64,000 nt of DNA from assembly GCF_000389965.1 (NCBI RefSeq), contig NC_021191.1:5891501-5955500 (forward strand). Reading direction: 5' to 3'. This DNA comes from Actinoplanes sp. N902-109 (GTDB lineage: Bacteria > Actinomycetota > Actinomycetes > Mycobacteriales > Micromonosporaceae). Positions 49,070 to 57,427 of the stretch are shown piece after piece (position 1 is the stretch's first letter; every line of letters begins with the position of its first letter). The notes beneath the pieces were generated by a model. The model made no database searches. It worked only from the letters and a program-made list of their open reading frames with translations, and was not told the origin of the DNA. The translations under genes and the position numbers were made by a program.

Positions 49070-51358
49070 GTGCGATCCACTGCTCCGCCGGCCCTCGGGC
49101 CGCGCGTGTGGCAGGCGTTCGGCGCGGCCGGTGTGCTGGCCACGATCGTCTACGTCCTCGACCTGACCCCGCTGGTCAACGGGCTGTGCTTCGCTCTCGT
49201 CGGGATCGGCGCGGTGGTCGCCTGCTTCCGCGGCCCGCGCCGGCACCACGCGCAGCCGGGCTCGGCCTGGCCGTTCATGGCCGCCACCGGGTTGTGCTTC
49301 CTGGCCGGGGTGCTGGTGCGGCCGTTCGTCACCGGCCGGCCACTGGTCGCCGACGCCGTCATCGTGCCCGGGTACGTGTTCCTGGGCGTCTTCTTCGCGT
49401 TGCTGCTGCGCGCCCGGGGCAGCATCGAGCGGCACGCCGTGCTCGACGGGCTGATCGTCTGCATGGCCGGGGCCCTGGCCAGCGCCCTGCTGCTGGCCCT
49501 GCCCGCCGCCGGGGTGGCGGGCCGGCCCGCCGCCGAGTCGGTGCTGTCCGGGCTGTACCCGCTGTTCGACGTGGTGCTGCTGGCGCTGGGCATCAACCTG
49601 ACCTTCACCGCACGTACGTGGCCGCTGAGCTTGACGTTGCTGGTGTCGTGCATCGGGCTGCTGATCACCGGCGATGTGGCGTACAGCGTGATCGGGGTGT
49701 CCGGGCTGTCGTACGCCTCGCCGTTGCTGGACACCCCGTACCTGCTGACGTTCACGCTGCTCGGGGTGGCCGCGCTGCACCCGTCGGTGGTGGAGCTGGG
49801 CCATGCCGACCGGCACCCGGTGCAGGCCTGGTCGTGGCGCCGGATGCTGCTGCTGGTGCCGGCCGTGTCCACCCCGTTCGTGCTGCTGGTGACCGTCGGC
49901 GCGGGCTTCGGCGCCCGGGTGGTGATCGGCATCGGCGGCGCGGCGATCGTGGCGCTGCTGCTGCTGCGCGCGGTCTCGGCGGTGCAGGCCCAGGTCGAGG
50001 CGCAGCTGCACTCGGAGTACCAGGCGATGCACGACCCGCTGACCGGGCTGCCCAACCGGCGCTTCGTCACCGCGGAGATCGAGCGGCTGGTCGCCGTCAC
50101 CCCGGCCACCGGCCCGGCCCGGGTCTGGGTCACCTTCCTCGATCTCGACGGGTTCAAGTGGGTCAACGACTCGTGGGGTCACGACGCCGGCGACCAGCTG
50201 GTGATCGAGGTGGGGGCGCGGCTGCGGGCGGCCCTGCCGGCGGGCACGATGCTGGCGCGGGTCGGCGGGGACGAGTTCGTGGTCGCGTACGTGGGTGCCG
50301 AGCCCGGGGCGTTGCGGCTGGTCGACGAGATGCAGGGGTGCTTCGCCGGGGCGCTGCCCGTACGGGAGACCGAGGTTGTCATCACCGCCTCGATCGGGCT
50401 GGCGCACGCGCCGGGTTCGCTCGACACCGCCGCCACCGCCGAGGCGCTGCTGCGCGACGCGGACACCGCGATGTACCGGTCGAAGGCCGAGGGACCGGGC
50501 CGGGCGACCGTGTTCGACACCTCCATGCACGACCGGGTGCGCGAGCGGATCGAGCTGGAGGGTGCACTGCGTACCGCGCTCGCCGAGGGCCAGCTGCACG
50601 TGGTCTACCAGCCGATCGTCCGGCTCGACACCGGGCGGCCCACCGGCGCCGAGGCCCTGGTGCGCTGGAACCACCCGGACCGCGGGCCGATCCCGCCGAT
50701 GACGTTCATCCCGGTCGCCGAGGACTCCGGGCTGATCGGGCCGCTGGGCACCTGGGTGCGCAACGAGGCGCTGCGCCAGCTCGCCGAGTGGCGCGCCGAC
50801 GGCACGGTCGACGACTCCTTCTACCTGTCGGTCAACGTGTCGCCGCGCCAGCTGGCCGAGCCGACCCTGCCGCTGACCATCTCCGCGGAGCTGCTCCGGT
50901 ACGGCGTTCCCGCCGCGGCGGTGGCGCTGGAGATGACCGAGTCGGTCATGGTCGACGGTGGCGGGGTGGCCGCGCGGGTGCTGTTCGAGCTGCGCGAGCT
51001 GGGGTTGCGGCTGCTGGTCGACGACTTCGGCACCGGCTTCTCCGCGCTGGGCTACCTGCGCCGCTTCCCGGTCACCGGGGTGAAGATCGACCGCTCGTTC
51101 GTGTCCGGGCTGGGCGACCACGGCGGGGACGAGGAGATCGTGCGCGCGGTGGTGGCGATGAGCCGGGCGCTGGGCCTGAGCATCGTCGCCGAAGGGGTGG
51201 AAACCCGGGTCCAGCGGGACGCGCTGGCCGCCGTGGGCGTCACGCAGGGTCAGGGCTGGCTCTGGGGGCCGGGCGTCACTGCGGGTGACTTTGTGATGCA
51301 CTGGGCAGTTCAGCGGCGCGTCCCGGGGCCGGCGCCGCTCACCGCCGGTAACCCCTGA
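49070..51358 (+). CDS. Membrane GGDEF-EAL protein (c-di-GMP synthesis and breakdown domains)
   Basis: A 762-residue protein. About nine membrane helices occupy residues 10-310. GGDEF follows (about 325-480) with an intact active site VGGDEFVVAYV, and EAL (about 495-745) with GAEALVRW, VDDFGTGFSALGYL and GVKIDRSFV. Both catalytic sets look complete, so it may either make or degrade cyclic di-GMP. The GTG start at 49070 follows AGGGGG; an ATG at 49063 is in a different frame. The membrane part resembles that of the paralogue at 58716, so the two probably arose by duplication. Confidence 0.9.
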   Translation: MRSTAPPALGPRVWQAFGAAGVLATIVYVLDLTPLVNGLCFALVGIGAVVACFRGPRRHHAQPGSAWPFMAATGLCFLAGVLVRPFVTGRPLVADAVIVPGYVFLGVFFALLLRARGSIERHAVLDGLIVCMAGALASALLLALPAAGVAGRPAAESVLSGLYPLFDVVLLALGINLTFTARTWPLSLTLLVSCIGLLITGDVAYSVIGVSGLSYASPLLDTPYLLTFTLLGVAALHPSVVELGHADRHPVQAWSWRRMLLLVPAVSTPFVLLVTVGAGFGARVVIGIGGAAIVALLLLRAVSAVQAQVEAQLHSEYQAMHDPLTGLPNRRFVTAEIERLVAVTPATGPARVWVTFLDLDGFKWVNDSWGHDAGDQLVIEVGARLRAALPAGTMLARVGGDEFVVAYVGAEPGALRLVDEMQGCFAGALPVRETEVVITASIGLAHAPGSLDTAATAEALLRDADTAMYRSKAEGPGRATVFDTSMHDRVRERIELEGALRTALAEGQLHVVYQPIVRLDTGRPTGAEALVRWNHPDRGPIPPMTFIPVAEDSGLIGPLGTWVRNEALRQLAEWRADGTVDDSFYLSVNVSPRQLAEPTLPLTISAELLRYGVPAAAVALEMTESVMVDGGGVAARVLFELRELGLRLLVDDFGTGFSALGYLRRFPVTGVKIDRSFVSGLGDHGGDEEIVRAVVAMSRALGLSIVAEGVETRVQRDALAAVGVTQGQGWLWGPGVTAGDFVMHWAVQRRVPGPAPLTAGNP

Positions 51359-51517
51359 TCACTCTACGTATCCCCTTTACCGGAACGTGACAAACGTCCC
51401 GCCAACCTCTTCCGTACCGCCGCCGCGTCCGGCATTATTCCCACGGCCGGGATCCTTGCATCCGGGCCGGTGCTGCCGATCACATGGAAGTCCGAGGCTG
51501 TGCAGGAGGCGACATCT

Positions 51518-51673
51518 ATGGCGACGTTCATCGGATCCGAGGGCTCGACGCTCTGGCTCGTGGCGGTGCTGCTGGTCCTGGCGTCCGGCCTCGCGGCGGC
51601 GCTGCTCGCCGCGGTCCGCTCCGACGTCGCCCCGGCCCGCGCCGAGCGCCGTATCCCCGAACGGCACGTCTGA
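51518..51673 (+). CDS. Small single-span membrane protein
   Basis: A 51-residue protein. One strong membrane helix (TLWLVAVLLVLASGLAAALLAAV) is followed by a short basic tail (RSDVAPARAERRIPERHV). AGGAGG lies 8 bases before the ATG. It is a typical actinobacterial small membrane protein with no recognised family. It lies 72 bases before exonuclease III. The upstream gap 51359-51517 shows no other feature. Confidence 0.6.
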   Translation: MATFIGSEGSTLWLVAVLLVLASGLAAALLAAVRSDVAPARAERRIPERHV

Positions 51674-51744
51674 GCCACCGCGCCCCGCGCGAGCACCGGG
51701 GTGCCGCCGGGCCGATCGGCGCGGCATGCGGCAGGCTGGGAGCC

Positions 51745-52512
51745 ATGCGCTTCGCCACCTGGAACGTCAACTCGGTCAAGGCCCGGCTCCCGCGGCTGCT
51801 GGAGTGGCTGGAGCAGACCGCCCCGGACGTGCTCTGCCTGCAGGAGACCAAGGTCGCCGCGGACGGCTTCCCGGCCGCCGAGGTCGCCGCGCTGGGCTAC
51901 GAGACCGCGGCGTACGGCCAGGGCCGCTGGAACGGTGTCGCGGTGCTCTCCCGGATCGGCCTGCAGGACGTGCAGCGCGGGTTCACCGGCGAGCCGGGCT
52001 ATCCCGAGGCGGAGGCCCGCGCGATCAGCGCCACGTGCGGCGGGGTCCGCTTCACCTCCGTCTACGTCCCCAACGGGCGGACACCGGAGGACCCGCACTA
52101 CACGTACAAGTTGCAGTGGCTTGCGGCCTTGCGCGCCGCGCTGGAGGGCCGGCCGGGCCCGGCCGTGCTGACCGGTGACTTCAACGTCGCGCCGACCGAC
52201 GACGACGTGTGGGACCCGAGCGTGTTCGCCGGCTCCACCCATGTGACGCCCGCGGAGCGTGCGGCACTGGCGGCGCTGCGCGACCTTGGTCTCACCGATG
52301 TCCTCCCGCGTCCCATGAAGGGTGATCACCCCTTCACCTACTGGGATTACCGCGCCGGGATGTTCCACAAGAACCTCGGCATGCGCATCGACTTGGTCTA
52401 CGCGACCGCCGATGTGGCCGCCGCTGTGACGGATGCCGTGGTGGACCGGGAGGCACGCAAGGGTAAAGGTCCCTCCGACCACGCTCCGGTCGTGGTGGAC
52501 ACCGCGCTCTGA
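51745..52512 (+). CDS. xthA: Exodeoxyribonuclease III
   Basis: A 255-residue AP endonuclease/3-prime exonuclease for base-excision repair. Metal and catalytic motifs are LRFATWNVNS-type MRFATWNVNSVKARL (Asn), CLQETKV (Glu), VYVPNGR, LTGDFNVAPTDDDVWDP (Asp/Asn), FTYWDYRAGMF, LGMRIDLVYAT (Asp) and PSDHAPVVVD (Asp/His). Length is normal. The start ATG 51745 follows GGGAG. Confidence 0.95.
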   Translation: MRFATWNVNSVKARLPRLLEWLEQTAPDVLCLQETKVAADGFPAAEVAALGYETAAYGQGRWNGVAVLSRIGLQDVQRGFTGEPGYPEAEARAISATCGGVRFTSVYVPNGRTPEDPHYTYKLQWLAALRAALEGRPGPAVLTGDFNVAPTDDDVWDPSVFAGSTHVTPAERAALAALRDLGLTDVLPRPMKGDHPFTYWDYRAGMFHKNLGMRIDLVYATADVAAAVTDAVVDREARKGKGPSDHAPVVVDTAL

Positions 52513-52585
52513 GCCGCGAGCCGTTCACGCGGAGGGCGTAGGCTGGGCAGGATCACCGGATCTCGGGTAACTGGCTTGAGCGACC

Positions 52586-52648
52586 GGCTCGGGTGAGTCG
52601 AGGCTCGGGTGAGTCGAGGCTCGGGTCAGTGGGGCTCGGGTGAGTGGA
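52586..52648 (+). repeat. 16-bp tandem repeat upstream of the PP2C phosphatase gene
   Basis: Four units of 16, 16, 15 and 16 bases begin at 52586, 52602, 52618 and 52633, consensus GGCTCGGGTGAGTCGA. The last unit merges with the GAGAGGAGG ribosome site of the phosphatase gene. Confidence 0.85.
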
Positions 52649-52660
52649 GAGGAGGACCGT

Positions 52661-54364
52661 GTGACGCGCTCACCGCTGCCGGGGCTCCCGCTCCAAGCCG
52701 GCGTGCGCCAGGCCGGCCCGCCCGCGCCCGCCCCGGCGTTGCTGCGCGCCGCCCTCGACGCCTCCAGCGAGGCGGTCGTGCTGGTCGCCGCGGCCACCGA
52801 CACCATCCTGCTGGTCAACGCCGCCGCAGCGGTGCTGGTGCCCGGGCTCGAACCGGGCGCGACCACCCTGGAGAGCCCGCTGGCCGCGATGGCCGGGCAG
52901 GCCGACACCTTCACCGCCGAGTACGCGGACAGGCACCTGCTGGGCCGGCGGCAGCACCTCGACGACGACCACTATGCGTGGTATCTGCGCGACACCACCG
53001 AGGAGGTGCGCCGCACCGAGCAGTTCCACGCCGAGCGCGCCCGCACCACGTTCCTGGCCGAGGCCGGCCGCCGGCTCTCCGCCTCGCTCAACCAGCGCCG
53101 CTGCCTGCGTACGACCGTCGAGCTCGCGGTCTCGCACCTGGCCGACGCGGCGGTGATCTTCCTGCCCGGCCGGCGCCGGCACAGCGAGTGGATCCGCCTG
53201 ATCTCCGGTGAGCCGCTGGTGGAGGGCGCGCTGCGCGAGCACCTGCTCGGCGAGGTCCCCGGGCTCGAGGAGGCCCTGGCCGGCTTCCCGCCCATCCCGA
53301 GCCGCTGGCTCGACGCCACGCAGGTGCCCGACTGGCTGCTGCCCGGGTTCGGCACGGTCGGCGCGCTGCTGGCCATCCCGCTGCCCGGCAACGCCGAGCC
53401 GGCCGGTGCGCTGATCCTCGCCCGGCGCGGCCCCGACGCGGAGTTCACCAACGAGGACGAGATGCTCGCCCGGATCTTCGCCGCCCGCGCCGGCGCCGCC
53501 ATCTCGGCCGCCGGGCTCTACCGCGAGCAGGTCGACACCGCCGCGATCCTGCAGGCCGACCTGCTCCCGCCGGAGCTGCCCCAGCCCGACGGCATCGAGC
53601 TGTTCGGCTCCTACCAGGCCGCCGGCGACGAACTGCGGATCGGCGGCGACTTCTACGACGTCTTCGGTCCCACCGACACCAGCAGCGACACGGTGATCGT
53701 GCTCGGCGACGTGTGCGGCAAGGGCCCCGAGGCGGCCGTGCTCACCGGCAAGATCCGGCAGACCCTGCGGGCGCTGCGGCTGCTCCAGGAGGACCCGGCC
53801 GCCATGCTCACCGTGCTCAACAAGGCCCTGCTCGGAGCCAGCCGCCAGCACCGCTTCGCCACCCTGGTGATCGGCTCGCTCAGCCGGATCGAGCACGGCC
53901 GGGTCCGGCTCACCCTGGCCACCGGCGGCCACCCGGTCCCGTTGATCCTGCGCACCGACGGCACGGTCGAGGCCGCGCCGGTCAAAGGCACCCTGATCGG
54001 GGTGGTCCCGCAGATCAGCGTGCAGCCGGCCACCGTCGAGCTGGCGCCCGGCGAGATCTGCCTGTTCTACAGCGACGGGCTCACCGAGGCCCGCGGCGGC
54101 CCCAGCGGCCGGGAGCAGTACGGCGAGGCCCGGCTGCGGGCCACGCTGGCCGGCTGCCGCGGCATGCCCGGCGACGCGGCCGTGGAACGGGTGCGCCAGC
54201 TGGTCTCCGACTGGGTGCACGGCGGCAGCCGCGACGACATCGCCATGCTGGCCGTACGGGCCCCCGCGCGCACCCGGCTCAGCCTGATGGACACCGGCAC
54301 ACCGCCGGTGTCCCCGTTCGCGATCGAAGCCCGGCGGGGCGATCGGAGGAACCGCAACCGCTGA
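52661..54364 (+). CDS. RsbU/SpoIIE-type PP2C serine phosphatase with PAS and GAF domains
   Basis: A 567-residue protein. A PAS-like segment (about 25-120), a GAF-like segment (about 145-310) and a PP2C domain (about 320-545). The PP2C residues include LQADLLPPELPQPDG, RIGGDFYDVF (GGDFYD), VCGKGPEAA, LFYSDGLTEAR and SRDDIAMLAV, so the metal site is complete. RsbU-type phosphatases dephosphorylate STAS proteins to release a stress sigma factor; the proteins at 18.7-24.3 kb are obvious candidate partners. GTG 52661 is chosen for its GAGGAGG site. It overlaps the B12-sensor gene by one base (TGATG). Confidence 0.9.
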   Translation: MTRSPLPGLPLQAGVRQAGPPAPAPALLRAALDASSEAVVLVAAATDTILLVNAAAAVLVPGLEPGATTLESPLAAMAGQADTFTAEYADRHLLGRRQHLDDDHYAWYLRDTTEEVRRTEQFHAERARTTFLAEAGRRLSASLNQRRCLRTTVELAVSHLADAAVIFLPGRRRHSEWIRLISGEPLVEGALREHLLGEVPGLEEALAGFPPIPSRWLDATQVPDWLLPGFGTVGALLAIPLPGNAEPAGALILARRGPDAEFTNEDEMLARIFAARAGAAISAAGLYREQVDTAAILQADLLPPELPQPDGIELFGSYQAAGDELRIGGDFYDVFGPTDTSSDTVIVLGDVCGKGPEAAVLTGKIRQTLRALRLLQEDPAAMLTVLNKALLGASRQHRFATLVIGSLSRIEHGRVRLTLATGGHPVPLILRTDGTVEAAPVKGTLIGVVPQISVQPATVELAPGEICLFYSDGLTEARGGPSGREQYGEARLRATLAGCRGMPGDAAVERVRQLVSDWVHGGSRDDIAMLAVRAPARTRLSLMDTGTPPVSPFAIEARRGDRRNRNR

Positions 54365-55401
54365 TGACGGCGACCTCTGCAACCCCCCTGTCCCTGGACG
54401 ACCCGGACGTCTTCGAACGCTTCCTCGACCTGGTCGGCGACGGCGACGAGTACGGCGCCATCGAGATCGTGACGGGCCTGCTCGACAGCGGCGTGCCCGC
54501 CCAGCGCGTCATGCTGGACCTGATCGCCCCCACCCAGAGCCGCGTCGGCGAGCTGTGGGCGGCCAACGAGTGGTCGGTCGCCCGCGAGCACGCCGCCACC
54601 GCCATCAGCGAGCGCGCGCTGGCCGCCGTGGCCGCCCGCACCTCCGTCCGGCCCACCCGCGGCCGCCTCACCGTGGCCTGCGCCGACGGCGAATGGCACG
54701 CCCTGCCCGGCCGCATCCTGGCCGAGGTGCTCAAGCTCGACGGCTGGCGGGTCGACTTCCTCGGCGCCAACGTCCCCGGCCCCCACCTGGTCAGCCACCT
54801 GCACCGGACCGGCCCCGACGCGGTCGCGCTGAGCTGCATGATCCCCACCCGGCTACCCCGCGCGCACGCAGCCATCACCGCCTGCCGCTCGGTGGGGGTG
54901 CCGGTGATGGCAGGCGGCCGCGGCTTCGGCCCGGACGGCCGCTGGGCCCGCACGCTCGGTGCCGACGCCTGGGAGCCCGGCGCGGAGGCCGCAGTCACCC
55001 GGCTGGCCACCGACTGGCCGCCACCGTTCAACGACCCCGACGAAGCCGCCTTCCTGGGCGACGAGGAATACACCTACGTGGTGCGCAACCGCGCCACCCT
55101 GGTGCAGACCGCACTCGACCGCCTGCACGCGGCCTACCCGGACGCCTCGGCCTACGACCAGCACCAGCACGACGCCACGGCCGAGGACATGGGCCACATC
55201 GCCGACTTCCTGGCCGCCGCCCTGTACGTCAGCGACCAGCAGATCTTCACCGACTTCGTCACCTGGACCGAGGCGGTGCTGCAGGCGCGCGGCGTCCCCG
55301 CGGCGGCGCTCCGGACCGGCCTGCACCTGATCAGCGACCAGCTGCGCGACTACCCCAAGGCCACCGCGACCATCGCCGCCGGCCTGGCCGCCCATCCCTG
55401 A
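54364..55401 (+). CDS. CarH-like cobalamin-binding sensor protein without DNA-binding domain
   Basis: A 345-residue protein. Residues about 10-95 form the four-helix bundle that caps B12, including the photoreceptor signature W-x9-E-H (Trp65, Glu75, His76). Residues about 100-230 form the Rossmann B12-binding domain with GEWHALPGRILAEVLKLDGW (His112 as lower ligand; the usual G of ExHxxG is Pro, with G one later) and ALSCMIPT. A C-terminal helical domain (about 235-345, TAEDMGHIADFLAAALYVSDQQIF, FVTWTEAVLQARGV) resembles sensor helices of stress regulators. In CarH, light breaks the Co-C bond of adenosylcobalamin and changes quaternary state. Here no helix-turn-helix is present, and translation is coupled to an RsbU-type phosphatase. 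Confidence 0.85.
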   Translation: MTATSATPLSLDDPDVFERFLDLVGDGDEYGAIEIVTGLLDSGVPAQRVMLDLIAPTQSRVGELWAANEWSVAREHAATAISERALAAVAARTSVRPTRGRLTVACADGEWHALPGRILAEVLKLDGWRVDFLGANVPGPHLVSHLHRTGPDAVALSCMIPTRLPRAHAAITACRSVGVPVMAGGRGFGPDGRWARTLGADAWEPGAEAAVTRLATDWPPPFNDPDEAAFLGDEEYTYVVRNRATLVQTALDRLHAAYPDASAYDQHQHDATAEDMGHIADFLAAALYVSDQQIFTDFVTWTEAVLQARGVPAAALRTGLHLISDQLRDYPKATATIAAGLAAHP

Positions 55402-55510
55402 CCCGCCGGCCGCTCCCCCACCCGCCCTCGCCCACCCGCCCTCGGCCGACCGCCCGGCCGGGCATGACGACCCGACTGCCGCCTTGCTGGGCACGGCGGC
55501 CCGGTCGCCC

Positions 55511-55860
55511 GGCTCGGCACGACGGCGCGGCTGCCCGGCTCGGCACGACAGCGCGGCTGCTCAGCTCGGCATGACAGCGCGGGTACCCGGCTCGGCATGA
55601 CAGCGCGGGTACCCGGCTCGGCACGACAGCGCGGCTGCTCAGCTCGCATGACAGCGCAGCTCGGCACCACGGCGCGGCTGCCCAGCTCGGCACGACAGCG
55701 CGGCTGCCCAGCTTGGCATGACAGCGCAGGTCGGCACCATGGCGCGGCTGCCCGGCTCGGCACGACCGCGTAGCTCGGCACGACCGCGCAGCTGCCCACC
55801 TCGGCACGACGGCGCAGCTCGGCACGACAGCGCGGCTGCGGTTGGGCACGGCTCTGGGCC
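55511..55860. repeat. 26-bp tandem repeat array
   Basis: Consensus GCTCGGCACGACAGCGCGGC plus TGCCCG. GCTCGGCA-type units start at about 55512, 55538, 55564, 55590, 55616 and 55642 with an exact 26-base step, then continue with deleted or shifted units to about 55860. The period is not a multiple of three. Confidence 0.85.
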
Positions 55861-56274
55861 GCCTGGCTGGGGATGATCGCGCGGTCCTGGACCCGCTCCC
55901 GGTCATTGCCCGCTCGCCTCTGCCGGTCGGCCGATTCCGCACCCGGCCCACGCCCCGCCACCCGGCAGGACAGAACCGCCCCCGACAGTGCAGGGCCGCC
56001 TCCCGGCAGCGCAGGGCCGCCGCCTGGAACCCACCGGACATCGCCGCCGCTTGACCGCCCGACTCTGCCAGCCCGCCGATCCTGCACCCGGCCCACCGCC
56101 TGACCGCCCAACCACGGAGGGCAACTGCCTGGCGCCCACCGGACACCGCTGCCGCCTGGCCGCCCGTCCCTCACGCCGGTTCTGCACCCCGCCACCACCT
56201 GGCGCCTGGCCGGGAAGGACCGTCGCCTGCCCCGCCGCCCGACCGCCTGAGAACCCGTCCGCCTTCCGGCCGCC

Positions 56275-56430
56275 AAGCCGGCGAGCCGCCCGTCCGCCGA
56301 GCCGCCGAGCCGTCGAGCCGTCTGGCCGCCGAGCCGTCTGGCCGCCGAGCTGCCGAGCCGTCGAGCCGTCGAGCCGCCGAGCCTTCTGGCCGCCGAGCCG
56401 TCGAGCCAGCGAGCCGTCTGGCCGCTTGGC
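56275..56430. repeat. 9-bp degenerate tandem repeat array
   Basis: A run of CCGAGCCGT / CGAGCCGCC / CTGGCCGCC units covers about 150 bases, with gradual sequence drift. Confidence 0.8.
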
Positions 56431-56962
56431 CGCGCATCACCACCGCGGGCTTTCCGCCCGACATTGCCACCGCCGGGGGCCCGCGGGGCGTGGCTCGCTT
56501 CCGAAAGGTTCGCCGGCCAGGGCTCCACCGATCCCCAGCGGGCGGAAACGGCTCACGGTATGTGTGGGAACGGCTCCCGGTATGCGAGGCGGAGGCCCGC
56601 AGTGCCGCTCGAGTGAAGGCGGTCCACCGCGCTCCAGCCCGCAGAGAAAGGCGAGCCTCCCGCGCGGCCAAGACCGAAGGCAGACACACGCTCGCGCCAC
56701 GCGATCAGCCACTCGCACGGGCTCGGCACTGCCGGTCGGATGCGGGCCGCGCCGTCCGCCTACGGCCGCGTTAATCGGTCGCCCCGGAACGGTGGGGCGG
56801 GTTAGCGTGGTCGCATGATCTCCTGAACGCACCGCTGCCGCAGTTCCGGCACCGGGTTGTTCCGGCGGCGCCGGCCGCCGTGGGTCCGCCGCGTCCGGCA
56901 CCCGGGGCGCTCCATCCGATTGTTTCTCCACGGCACCATCCGCATCATCCGGAGGTCGCCGC

Positions 56963-57172
56963 ATGCCTGCGTTTTCCGTTCATGTCGACCGTGACGAACT
57001 GGCCGTTGCCGAGTTCGCCGTGCCGACCGTGCTGCCGAAGCCCGAGGAGGGCACCGCCCATCACGGCGCGCGTGATCCGCGCCAGGCCGTCCGGGAACGC
57101 TCCGGCCGCGCCCGCGCCGACCAGGCCGCCCGCGGCGGTGGCGGCCGTTCATACGCCTTCCGCCGAAGCTGA
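56963..57172 (+). CDS. Small basic protein of unknown function
   Basis: A 69-residue protein with GGAGG 7 bases before the ATG. Its N-terminal half (MPAFSVHVDRDELAVAEFAVPTVL) is ordered-looking; the C-terminal half is Arg/Gly/His-rich and ends GGGGRSYAFRRS. No family is recognised. The glycine run followed by a short aromatic/basic tail resembles a leader-core layout but no modifying enzyme is adjacent. The stop codon is the first element of the 25-bp repeat array. Confidence 0.5.
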   Translation: MPAFSVHVDRDELAVAEFAVPTVLPKPEEGTAHHGARDPRQAVRERSGRARADQAARGGGGRSYAFRRS

Positions 57173-57320
57173 CCGCCCGACAAAGACGAGCAGCTGACCG
57201 CCCAACCAAGGCGAGCAGCCGACCGCCCGGCCAACACGAGCAGCCGACCGCCCGGCCAACACGAGCAGCCGACCGCCCAACCAAGACCGGCAGCTGACCG
57301 CCCAACCAAGACGGGCAAGC
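57171..57320. repeat. 25-bp tandem repeat array
   Basis: GACCGCCC begins at 57171, 57196, 57221, 57246, 57271 and 57296, an exact 25-base period, unit GACCGCCCAACCAAGACGAG plus CAGCC. Degenerate copies continue to about 57370. The array begins at the stop of the 69-residue gene. Confidence 0.92.
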
Positions 57321-57377
57321 GGCCAGCCCGATCGGAACAGCCGACCAGGACCGGCCGGCTGATCGCCCAACCGCGAC

Positions 57378-57407
57378 GGGCCGGGACCCCCCGGGGGGTC
57401 CCGGCCC
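57378..57407. terminator. Perfect 30-bp palindrome, bidirectional terminator
   Basis: GGGCCGGGACCCCCC followed directly by its inverse complement forms a 30-base perfect palindrome, which would fold as a stem of about 13 bp. It lies between the small gene and the convergent LamG gene, so it can end transcription from both sides. Confidence 0.75.
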
Positions 57408-57427
57408 GCTGGGCGGTGCGGCAGGGG

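Larger units (their letters stand above)
55402..56962. other. Long intergenic region dominated by minisatellite-like repeats
   Basis: About 1.56 kb between the B12-sensor gene and a 69-residue gene. It contains the 26-bp array at 55511-55860 and the 9-bp array at 56275-56430, plus Pro/Arg-coding GC-rich sequence between. Open frames here are translations of the repeats and lack ribosome sites. Near 56770-56815 a promoter-like GTTAGCGT precedes the tiny frame ATG-ATC-TCC-TGA (56816-56827), possibly an untranslated leader of the small gene. Confidence 0.7.

Noticed and set aside
55511..57320. Possible CRISPR arrays
   Set aside because: Repeats are directly adjacent with no unique spacers of constant length, and no cas genes are present.
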